This document shows, in pieces, positions 1 to 5,690 of a stretch of DNA of 5,715 bases. Source of the DNA: CAG-390 sp964522215 (GTDB lineage Bacteria; Bacillota; Clostridia; Oscillospirales; CAG-272); the NCBI GenBank assembly GCA_964522215.1, contig CAZFVR010000052.1, positions 1 through 5,715 of the forward strand, read 5' to 3'. Both the position numbers and the translations under genes were made by a program. How positions within the stretch are numbered: position 1 is the first letter of the stretch; the number at the start of each line of letters is the position of its first letter. The notes beneath the pieces were generated by a model that ran no database searches, was not told the DNA's origin, and saw only the letters and a list, made by a program, of their open reading frames with translations.

Positions 1-14
1 AGCAAAAATTTCAT
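1..14 (-). CDS. Probable start of a further minus-strand gene (partial, 5' end only)
   Basis: An ATG on the minus strand at 14-12 is followed by codons reading M-K-F-L and then runs off the window. It is preceded by GGGAG at 28-24 with a 9-nt gap, a good Shine-Dalgarno site, and lies 42 nt after the tdk stop on the same strand, as expected for the next operon member. An in-frame ATG at 23-21 is also possible, but GGGAG directly abuts it, so it is the poorer start. Four residues cannot identify a product. In some Bacillota tdk is followed by prfA or prmC, but nothing here tests that. The call rests only on the ribosome binding site, ATG and gene context. Confidence 0.35.
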
Positions 15-56
15 ATCAGGCATCTCCCAACTCTCGCGGGAGCCGGAGCGGAGAAC

Positions 57-659
57 TCAAATATCCGCTATCTGCAGCTGTTTTTTCTGCTCGGCAACGG
101 CGCGGCTCCAGCATTTATAGCACATGGCGATATAGGAATCATTGCCGCCTATCATCACCTGGTCGCCCTCGGTGATTATTCTGCCGTGTGCGCCTATGCG
201 GGCGTTCACCGTGGCCTTTTCGCCGCAGTCGCAAACCGTTTTTATCTCGCTTATCGAGTCGGCTATCTCAAAAAGCCGACCGCTGCCGGGGAAAAGATGT
301 GTTAGAAAGTCGGTGCGCAGTCCAAAGCAGAGCACGGGGCGATCATACTCGTCCGCTATCGTGCGCATGGCATCCACCTGCGCGGGGGTAAAAAACTGCG
401 CCTCGTCCGCTATAACCACGTCAGCATCGGTGTGCGACTTGCAATACATAGCAAAAAGATCGTCGGCGGGGGTGATAGCATCTCCATCCGCCGAAAGCCC
501 TATGCGGGAGCGCACGGTGCGCTCGCCGTCGCGTGTGTCCACCGAGGGCTTTATAAGCCAAACGCGCATACCGCGTTCTTCGTAATTAAATTTTGTTATA
601 AGCGCTTGGGCGGTCTTGGATGACCCCATCGCGCCGTATTTAAAATAAAGCTTTGCCAT
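57..659 (-). CDS. tdk: Thymidine kinase
   Basis: This 200-residue cytosolic enzyme phosphorylates thymidine to dTMP with ATP in pyrimidine deoxynucleoside salvage. It is a type II (TK1-like) kinase of normal length. The Walker A loop G-A-M-G-S-S-K-T is at residues 9-16. D-E-A-Q-F at 85-89 holds the Walker B aspartate and the glutamate (E86) expected to be the catalytic base. The C-terminal lasso/zinc region has C143-x-C145-G, then G-G-N-D-S-Y near 171-176, then C180-x-x-C183. The first cysteine pair is CxC rather than the more usual CxxC. No alternative start would keep the P-loop. The start is odd: the ATG has no Shine-Dalgarno within 5-13 nt. The nearest, GAGGAGG at 688-682, lies 22 nt upstream inside the end of the HD gene, which stops 17 nt before this ATG, so translational coupling is likely. 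Function is secure from the motifs; substrate preference is inferred from the family. Confidence 0.95.
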   Translation of the reverse strand: MAKLYFKYGAMGSSKTAQALITKFNYEERGMRVWLIKPSVDTRDGERTVRSRIGLSADGDAITPADDLFAMYCKSHTDADVVIADEAQFFTPAQVDAMRTIADEYDRPVLCFGLRTDFLTHLFPGSGRLFEIADSISEIKTVCDCGEKATVNARIGAHGRIITEGDQVMIGGNDSYIAMCYKCWSRAVAEQKKQLQIADI

Positions 660-676
660 ATCAAGGACGCGGCGGC

Positions 677-1276
677 TTACGCCTCCTCGTCTTCCTTTCC
701 TTCCATAAAATAAGCCGCCTCCATGTCTGCCACCGTCAGCGCAAATGCCAGCGGGAACATCTCAAGCGCACGGCCTACCTGGTTGTTATCCTCGGTGCCG
801 GAAAAACCCATGTGGTAGCGAATGGCAAAGGCCTCGTCCCGCGTCAGGCGCATAAAGCCGGAGATGATATAAACGGATTTTTCGCCGTGACCGTAGGGCA
901 GGCGGTCATCGATCGTGTAATAGGGAACGGCGGTCCAAACTCCGTTCTTTTTTACGTTGCGGCTGTCCACGCGGTAAAAATTGACCTTGCAAAGGTCGTG
1001 CAAAAGCCCTGCTATGGCTATGCTCTCCTCATCGTATTTAATGCCGTATTGCTCCCTCATGCGCGGACGCGCCAGCTGGTCGCAAAGGCAGTCGTATACA
1101 TTAAGGCTGTGGCGGCAAAGGCCGCCCACCTCCGCACCGTGAAAGCGCGTTGATGCGGGAGCGGTAAAAAAATCGCTCGATTCGGAGCAAAGATAGCGCA
1201 AAAGCTCGTCCGCGCCCTCTCTTTTTATCTTGCTTTTATAGATATCTATAAATCTTTGTTTATCGTTCATGTCCAT
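677..1276 (-). CDS. HD-domain metal-dependent hydrolase, substrate unknown
   Basis: This is a 199-residue soluble protein with the HD phosphohydrolase residue pattern: H56 in C-R-H-S-L-N-V, the H93-D94 doublet in L-L-H-D-L-C-K, H130 in G-H-G-E-K-S, H155 in R-Y-H-M-G, and D184 in V-A-D-M-E. These are the positions HD enzymes use to bind one or two metal ions, so it is probably active. The arrangement (G-G-L-x-x-H-S, H-D-L-x-K, G-H-G, then a late A-D) recalls the HD half of YhaM-type 3'-5' exoribonucleases, but no OB-fold domain precedes it. There is no signal peptide or membrane segment, and the tail is acidic (E-G-K-E-D-E-E-A). The start at 1276 has AGGA at 1290-1287, 10 nt upstream; an ATG at 1270 (residue 3) is a poorer alternative. 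It sits between pgsA (38-nt gap) and tdk (17-nt gap). A nucleotide or RNA phosphoesterase role is plausible, with the tdk neighbour hinting at nucleotides, but the substrate cannot be read from the sequence. Confidence 0.85.
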   Translation of the reverse strand: MDMNDKQRFIDIYKSKIKREGADELLRYLCSESSDFFTAPASTRFHGAEVGGLCRHSLNVYDCLCDQLARPRMREQYGIKYDEESIAIAGLLHDLCKVNFYRVDSRNVKKNGVWTAVPYYTIDDRLPYGHGEKSVYIISGFMRLTRDEAFAIRYHMGFSGTEDNNQVGRALEMFPLAFALTVADMEAAYFMEGKEDEEA

Positions 1277-1314
1277 GATCTCGGTATCCTCTCTTTCCCT
1301 TTGCTATCATAAGC

Positions 1315-1929
1315 TTATTTTGCGGTATCAATGTATTTCCAAAGCGCGCGGAAGTAATCCACACCCGACCAAATGGTCATGACGGTGCACAAAAGTCCCG
1401 CCGCAATGGATATCGGCTGGAGCAATACCATCCGCTCGCACCCGGGGATAAGCCCCCACAGCACAGGCTCGATCAGCATGGCGGAAACGGTTATTATCTG
1501 CGATACAGTTTTTATCTTGCCCAGCATGCTTGCGGGAACCACCACGCCGCGACCGGCGGTCACCAGCCGCAGTGAGGTCACGCCAAGCTCGCGAAAGATT
1601 ATTGCAACTATCACCCAAAACAGCCATGCGCGAACGTTCTCATAGCGGTAAAGCACGGCAAGCATAGTGCCTATTACCATAAATTTATCCGCCAGCGGGT
1701 CAAAAAGCTTGCCAAAATCGGTAATAAGCCCCCGCGCGCGAGCAATTTTACCGTCAAGACAGTCGGTAACGGAGGCCGCAACGAACAGCAAAAAGGCCAC
1801 ACAGCGGGATACGGTCTCCGGGCAGAGCCGCTCGGGCAGTATCACGGCTAAGATGCAAAAGGGAACCATAAACAAGCGCAAAAGCGTCAGGCGGTTGGGA
1901 AGGTTCATGCCCCCCTCGCCGCGGCTCAT
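1315..1929 (-). CDS. pgsA: CDP-diacylglycerol--glycerol-3-phosphate 3-phosphatidyltransferase
   Basis: This integral membrane enzyme makes phosphatidylglycerol phosphate from CDP-diacylglycerol and glycerol 3-phosphate, the committed step to phosphatidylglycerol and cardiolipin. From this start it is 204 residues, normal for PgsA. The CDP-alcohol phosphotransferase signature D-G-x2-A-R-x8-G-x3-D-x3-D is perfect: D59, G60, A63, R64, G73, D77, D81, with D56 just before it. Hydrophobic segments lie near 18-32, 43-55, 83-96, 102-116, 145-162 and 172-190. The N-terminal N-L-P-N-R-L-T-L-L-R is typical of PgsA rather than of cardiolipin or phosphatidylserine synthases. I chose ATG 1929 because it forms an ATGA overlap with the rimO stop and has GGAGG at 1941-1937, 7 nt upstream. 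ATG 1908 (residue 8, giving M-N-L-P) also has a G-rich site and matches the usual family N-terminus. An ATG at 1956 would only extend the frame into rimO. Confidence 0.93.
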   Translation of the reverse strand: MSRGEGGMNLPNRLTLLRLFMVPFCILAVILPERLCPETVSRCVAFLLFVAASVTDCLDGKIARARGLITDFGKLFDPLADKFMVIGTMLAVLYRYENVRAWLFWVIVAIIFRELGVTSLRLVTAGRGVVVPASMLGKIKTVSQIITVSAMLIEPVLWGLIPGCERMVLLQPISIAAGLLCTVMTIWSGVDYFRALWKYIDTAK

Positions 1930-3260
1930 TTGCCGACCTCCGTGGCGATGCCGCAAAGATCGTAGTCAAGCACCTCGGTGATCTTAACGTCAACAAAGGA
2001 GCCGGGGGCTATGCGGCGGCGGGCACGGAAGTAGACTTTGCCGTCTATCTCAGGCGCATCGGCATAGCTGCGGCCAAAATGCATCTCGGATACGGGGTCA
2101 AAATCCTCGCAAAGCACGCGCAGAGTGCGCCCAAGCATTGCGCGGTTGTGCGCCTCGCTTATCTCAAGCTGCTCGCGCATGATCATATCTGCGCGGTCCT
2201 GCTTTACCTGCTCCTCTATCTGATCGGGGAACTCGGCTGCGGGCGTGCCCTCCTCCTGCGAGTAGGGGAAAACACCAAGGCGGTCAAACCTTTGCTCCTT
2301 TACAAATCGGCAAAGCTCGGCAAAATCCTCCTCCGTCTCGCCGGGGAATCCGGTGATAAAGGTCGTGCGAATGATAATGCCCGGCACCTCGGCGCGGAGC
2401 TTTGCCAGCACCTCGCGTATCATTTTTGAGTCGCCGCGGCGGTTCATGCGGCGAAGCACGCGGTCAGAGATGTGCTGCAGCGGGATATCGATGTATTTCA
2501 GCACGCGCGGATTGTCCCGCAGCTCGGCCACAAGCTCGTCGGTGATCTTGTCGGGATAGCAGTAGAGCAGGCGGAAGTATACCGACTTTGTTGCGGCGCA
2601 AAGCTCACGCAGCAGCCGCGCCAGCGAATATTCGCCGTAAAGATCAATGCCGTAGCGGGTGATATCCTGCGCTATTATCGTTATCTCGCGAGCACCGAGG
2701 GCTTCAAGCTCGGCGGCCTCGCGGCAAAGGTCCTCCATCGGGCGGCTGCGATACTTGCCGCGTATGTAGGGGATGGCGCAGTAGGTGCAACGGTTGTCAC
2801 AGCCCTCGCCGATCTTTAGATATGTCCAAAATTGGGGGGTGGTCAGCACGCGGTCGCCGCCAAGGGCAACGGTATCGCGGTCGCCAAAGGCCGCAAAGCC
2901 GCGCTCGCCGCGCTCTACCGACCTCACGGCATCCACAATGTCGTGTATCGAGCCAACGCCCAGCACCGCATCCACCTCCGGGAACTCACGCAATACCTCG
3001 TCGCGGTAGCGCTCTGTCATGCAGCCGGTAACGATAATGCCGCGCAGTGTGTGGTTCTTTTTCAGCCACGCCACGTCAAGGATGTTGTCAATGGATTCTC
3101 TTTTGGCGGCCTCAATGAACGCACAGGTGTTTATAACTATTATGTCCGCCTCGGTCTCCTCCGGGGTGATCTCGTACCCCGCAACTCTCAGCTCGTTGAG
3201 CATGACCTCGGTGTCAAGCTGATTTTTGGGACACCCGAGGGAAATAAAGCCTATCTTCAT
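1926..3260 (-). CDS. rimO: Ribosomal protein S12 methylthiotransferase (radical SAM)
   Basis: This 444-residue iron-sulfur enzyme beta-methylthiolates a conserved aspartate of ribosomal protein S12. The N-terminal methylthiotransferase domain has the three cluster cysteines C10 (S-L-G-C-P-K-N), C46 (N-T-C-A-F-I) and C80 (T-G-C). The radical SAM domain has C154-x3-C158-x2-C161 within G-C-D-N-R-C-T-Y-C-A-I-P. The TRAM domain covers about 378-442. RimO is favoured over the tRNA enzyme MiaB by N-T-C-A-F-I with E-S-I-D soon after, I-R-G-K-Y-R-S-R-P near 166-174, Y-I-D-I-P-L-Q-H-I-S near 256-265, and G-R-S-Y-A-D-A-P-E-I-D-G at 396-407. The start at 3260 gives the canonical M-K-I-G-F-I-S-L-G-C and has AAGGA at 3274-3270, 9 nt upstream. 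It overlaps pgsA by 4 nt, an adjacency common in Clostridia. No motif is missing or broken. Confidence 0.97.
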   Translation of the reverse strand: MKIGFISLGCPKNQLDTEVMLNELRVAGYEITPEETEADIIVINTCAFIEAAKRESIDNILDVAWLKKNHTLRGIIVTGCMTERYRDEVLREFPEVDAVLGVGSIHDIVDAVRSVERGERGFAAFGDRDTVALGGDRVLTTPQFWTYLKIGEGCDNRCTYCAIPYIRGKYRSRPMEDLCREAAELEALGAREITIIAQDITRYGIDLYGEYSLARLLRELCAATKSVYFRLLYCYPDKITDELVAELRDNPRVLKYIDIPLQHISDRVLRRMNRRGDSKMIREVLAKLRAEVPGIIIRTTFITGFPGETEEDFAELCRFVKEQRFDRLGVFPYSQEEGTPAAEFPDQIEEQVKQDRADMIMREQLEISEAHNRAMLGRTLRVLCEDFDPVSEMHFGRSYADAPEIDGKVYFRARRRIAPGSFVDVKITEVLDYDLCGIATEVGK

Positions 3261-3300
3261 TTATTTTCTTCCTTATATTAATATATTGCTTGTGATAGTG

Positions 3301-3320
3301 AAAGAAATTCGCACAGCGAA
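3301..3320 (-). terminator. Weak hairpin with U-rich tail after trpS, possible attenuating terminator
   Basis: Read on the minus strand, TTCGC-TGT-GCGAA (3320-3308) forms a 5-bp stem with a triloop, followed at once by TTTCTTT (3307-3301). It starts 16 nt after the trpS stop, in the AT-rich 76-nt gap before rimO. The stem is short and the tail is broken by a C, so it would at most reduce read-through. It could also be chance. Confidence 0.3.
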
Positions 3321-3336
3321 CCTCCTCCTCACTCTC

Positions 3337-4335
3337 TCACAGTGTCACAAAGCCGAGCTTACGTCTGACCTTGGAGAGGGTCTTGCGGGCGCAATATGCG
3401 GCATCGGCCGCGCCCTTTTTCATTACCTCCTCAAGGTAGGGTCGGTCGGAGAGGAGCCGCGCGTACTCCTCGCGCACGGGGGCAAGCCTTTCCGCCACCG
3501 CCTCGCCTACCGCCTGCTTGAACTCGGCGTAGCCGCGGCCGTCAAACTCGCGCATTATCGCCGCATCGTCAAGCCCGGTCACGCAGGAATATATCGTCAT
3601 CAGGTTGCCAACGCCCTCCTTGCCCTCGCCGCGGCAGATCTCACTGCCGGAATCGGTCACGGCACGGCGGAATTTGCGTATTATCGTGTCCTTATCGTCA
3701 AGAATGCGCACAACGGCATTCTCGTTCTCATCGGATTTGCTCATCTTCTTGGTGGGGTCGGCCAGCGACATTATCTTGGCGCCCGTTGCGGGTATCAGCG
3801 GCTCGGGCGTGGTAAACGTGCCGGGGTAGAGCTGATTAAACCTGTCGCAAATGTTGCGCGCCAGCTCAACATGCTGTTTTTGGTCAACGCCCACAGGCAC
3901 CACATCGGTCTGATACAGTAAAATATCTGCCGCCATCAGCACAGGATAGGTAAACAGCCCCGCGTTTACGTTGTCCGCGTGGCGCGCGCTCTTGTCCTTA
4001 AACTGCGTCATGCGTGAAAGCTCGCCAAACATGGTAAAGCAGTCAAGCATCCAGGCAAGCTCGGTGTGTGCCGGAACATGCGACTGCACGTAAAGCGTGT
4101 TCTTTTCGGGGTCAAGCCCGCAGGCAATGTAAAGTGCCAGCGTCTCATAGGTGCGGCGGCGCAGCTCGGCCGGAACTTGGCGCACGGTTATCGCGTGCTG
4201 ATCCACCACGCAGTAAAAGCATTTGTATTTATCGGAAAATTCCGAAAAGTTTCTTATCGCACCAAGGTAGTTGCCAATGGTCAGGTTTCCGCTCGGCTGA
4301 ACGCCGGAAAAGCATACCTTTGTATCGTTTATCAT
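3337..4335 (-). CDS. trpS: Tryptophan--tRNA ligase
   Basis: This cytosolic class Ic aminoacyl-tRNA synthetase activates tryptophan with ATP and charges tRNA-Trp. Its 332 residues match the compact bacterial TrpRS. The HIGH-equivalent is T19-I-G-N22 within P-S-G-N-L-T-I-G-N-Y-L-G-A-I, and the KMSKS loop is K197-M-S-K-S201 followed by D-E-N. The TrpRS block V-P-V-G-V-D-Q-K-Q-H-V-E-L-A-R covers about 146-160. The C-terminal region (about 305-332) has the family pattern of a Gly-Ala pair, then conserved Ala and Val, ending near G-F. The start is well supported by AAGGAG at 4350-4345, 9 nt upstream. The gene follows the aminotransferase after only 23 nt. Many Bacillota trpS genes have a T-box leader, but here there is no room for one. 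No key residue is missing. Confidence 0.97.
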   Translation of the reverse strand: MINDTKVCFSGVQPSGNLTIGNYLGAIRNFSEFSDKYKCFYCVVDQHAITVRQVPAELRRRTYETLALYIACGLDPEKNTLYVQSHVPAHTELAWMLDCFTMFGELSRMTQFKDKSARHADNVNAGLFTYPVLMAADILLYQTDVVPVGVDQKQHVELARNICDRFNQLYPGTFTTPEPLIPATGAKIMSLADPTKKMSKSDENENAVVRILDDKDTIIRKFRRAVTDSGSEICRGEGKEGVGNLMTIYSCVTGLDDAAIMREFDGRGYAEFKQAVGEAVAERLAPVREEYARLLSDRPYLEEVMKKGAADAAYCARKTLSKVRRKLGFVTL

Positions 4336-4358
4336 GATCGTTTACTCCTTAGATCTAA

Positions 4359-5546
4359 TCATTTCAGTCCCACATCCGCGGCGGCCAAGCCAAGGCGGCG
4401 GCAGCCCTCGCGGATATCGTCATCAGACGGTGTTGAATAGTTTACTCTAAACGCGGGGGATCTGCCGCCCGCTTGGCACAAAAACGCACTGCCCGGCACC
4501 ACGGCCACGCCGCGCTCCAGTGCCTTTGCCACAAACAGTGAGGCATCCTCCCCCGGCAGTGTGCAAAGGATAAACAGCCCGCCCTGCGGTCTTGTATGTG
4601 TGATGGCTGCGGGCAGACAGCTGTCAAGGCAGGCAAGCATCAGCTCGGCCTTGTGGCGATAAAGCGCGCGAATGTCCTCAATATGCGCATCGATATCGCA
4701 CTCGGTCATATAGCGGTAGCACAGCATTTGAAAGTGAATATTCGTGTGAACATCCTCCACCTGCTTTGCCACCACCGCCTTTTGGATGATCGGCGCGGGC
4801 GCGCAAAGAAAGCCCACGCGCATACCGGCGGAAAGTATCTTTGAAAAGGATGAGCAGTATATTACACGCCCGTCGGTATCAAGGCTCTTGATGGTCGGCA
4901 CATCCTCCCCGGCAAAGCGAAGCTCGCCATAGGGGTCGTCCTCAAGTATCAAAGCCTCATGCCGCCGCGCGATCTCGTATATCTGCCGCCGCTTTTCCGC
5001 GGAGGTCGTTATCCCCGCCGGGTTTTGAAAGTTTGAGATGATATATATAAATCTCGCACCCGGCTCGCGGCTGAGCGCCCGATCCAGCGCGGCAAGGTCC
5101 ATGCCGTCAGACTCCAGCGGCACGCCCACCGTGCGCACGCCGTTTGAGCGAAACGCGTTAAGTGCGCCGATAAATGATGGATCCTCGCAGATCACGCAGT
5201 CGCCCTCATTGCACAGCACCTTGGCGGTAAGCTCTATCCCCTGGTTGCCGCCGGAGGTGACTATCACCTCATCCCCATCGCGGCCGATCCCGCGGCGGGC
5301 AAGTCGCTCCGCTATCGCGCGGCGCAGGGGAGGGTAGCCCTCGGTCTGGCTGTATTGCAGGGCATCGATGGGGGTGCGCTCCAAAATATCGGCAGATAGG
5401 CGGCGAATGTCGGCAATGGGAAAGGATTCGGCGGCGGGATTGCCCGCGGCAAAGGATATAATGCCGGGGGTGGCAAGTGATTTAAAGATCTCGCGTATCG
5501 CCGAGGGACGCAGGGATGTAAGCTTGTCGGAAAAACGATATTCCAT
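4359..5546 (-). CDS. PLP-dependent aminotransferase, fold type I (2-aminoadipate/aromatic aminotransferase-like)
   Basis: This 395-residue cytosolic enzyme should transfer an amino group between an amino acid and a 2-oxo acid using pyridoxal phosphate. The family signs are S-F-A-A-G-N-P near 31-37, L-Q-Y-S-Q-T-E-G-Y near 63-71, T-S-G-G-N-Q-G at 97-103, N175 in F-Q-N-P-A-G, D203 and Y206 in E-D-D-P-Y-G-E-L, the Schiff-base lysine K236 in S-S-F-S-K, R243 in G-M-R-V-G, and R367 in F-R-V-N-Y-S for the substrate carboxylate. The pattern fits the LysN/kynurenine aminotransferase II-like group, also seen as the C-terminal half of MocR regulators, but no N-terminal GntR DNA-binding domain is present. 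GGAG at 5557-5554, 7 nt before the ATG, supports the start. It is first in the gene run, just ahead of trpS, which mildly suggests aromatic amino acids; the motifs do not fix the substrate. Confidence 0.92.
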   Translation of the reverse strand: MEYRFSDKLTSLRPSAIREIFKSLATPGIISFAAGNPAAESFPIADIRRLSADILERTPIDALQYSQTEGYPPLRRAIAERLARRGIGRDGDEVIVTSGGNQGIELTAKVLCNEGDCVICEDPSFIGALNAFRSNGVRTVGVPLESDGMDLAALDRALSREPGARFIYIISNFQNPAGITTSAEKRRQIYEIARRHEALILEDDPYGELRFAGEDVPTIKSLDTDGRVIYCSSFSKILSAGMRVGFLCAPAPIIQKAVVAKQVEDVHTNIHFQMLCYRYMTECDIDAHIEDIRALYRHKAELMLACLDSCLPAAITHTRPQGGLFILCTLPGEDASLFVAKALERGVAVVPGSAFLCQAGGRSPAFRVNYSTPSDDDIREGCRRLGLAAADVGLK

Positions 5547-5562
5547 GGTAAGGCTCCGGGTG

Positions 5563-5575
5563 GCCGCAAAGCGGC
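5563..5575 (-). other. Small GC hairpin in the aminotransferase leader
   Basis: Read on the minus strand, GCCGC-TTT-GCGGC forms a 5-bp all-GC stem with a triloop. It ends 5 nt before the GGAG ribosome binding site (5557-5554). It has no U tract after it, so it is not a terminator. It may affect ribosome access or mRNA 5' stability. Confidence 0.4.
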
Positions 5576-5594
5576 GTAAAAAACTACATTATTA

Positions 5595-5604
5595 CATTAT
5601 AATG
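5595..5604. promoter_or_regulatory. Palindrome CATTATAATG over the -10/start site, possible operator
   Basis: CATTATAATG is a perfect 10-bp palindrome overlapping the -10 box and the expected transcription start. An overlapping dyad of ATTAT and ATAAT arms separated by 6 nt covers 5588-5603. The placement would suit a repressor site, but AT-rich promoter DNA yields such palindromes by chance and no regulator gene is in the window. Confidence 0.25.
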
Positions 5605-5630
5605 ATACACCATTTTCGCCCCGTTGTCAA
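5602..5630 (-). promoter_or_regulatory. Sigma70/SigA-type promoter for the aminotransferase-trpS run
   Basis: On the minus strand a perfect -35 TTGACA (5630-5625) is followed after exactly 17 bp by TATCAT (5607-5602), five of six matches to the -10 consensus. A run of seven A residues (5639-5633) just upstream resembles an UP element. Transcription would start near 5595, giving a leader of about 49 nt before the ATG at 5546. A perfect TATAAT also exists at 5601-5596, but it is 23 bp from the -35, so TATCAT is preferred. Confidence 0.8.
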
Positions 5631-5668
5631 GGTTTTTTTATCGGAACACCCACTGCGGCAATAATGAA

Positions 5669-5690
5669 GATTTCCGCTGCGGCGGAAATC
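5669..5690. terminator. Strong inverted repeat, probable intrinsic terminator of uncertain direction
   Basis: GATTTCCGC (5669-5677) and GCGGAAATC (5682-5690) form a perfect 9-bp stem with a 4-nt loop. On the + strand the stem is followed by CTTGTTTTTA, the better U tract. On the minus strand the stem can grow to 11 bp with a G-U pair and is followed by TTCATTATT, a weaker tail. It lies 39 bp beyond the -35 of the minus-strand promoter, so it may insulate this gene run from a gene to the right. No + strand gene here needs a terminator, so a minus-strand or bidirectional role fits the context while the tail favours +. Confidence 0.5.

Noticed and set aside
653..1153. 166-codon + strand frame opposite the HD gene
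   Set aside because: The minus-strand frame carries all the HD-domain residues; this one has no family signature or ribosome binding site.
2832..3281. 149-codon + strand frame opposite the rimO N-terminal region
   Set aside because: It mirrors the rimO methylthiotransferase domain, whose cluster cysteines are intact on the minus strand.
3272..3286. TATATT / TATAAG -10-like stretch before rimO
   Set aside because: No acceptable -35 lies 16-18 bp upstream of either hexamer on the minus strand, so I did not call a promoter.
3226..3921. 231-codon open frame on the + strand across the trpS/rimO junction
   Set aside because: It lies antisense to two genes with complete family motifs, has no Shine-Dalgarno near its ATG, and its product shows no recognisable motif. 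Long antisense frames are expected opposite GC-rich coding DNA.
5598..5603. TATAAT on the + strand as a -10 for a divergent promoter
   Set aside because: The hexamer is part of a palindrome, and the sequence 17 bp upstream on the + strand (CGTAAA) is not a -35 box.
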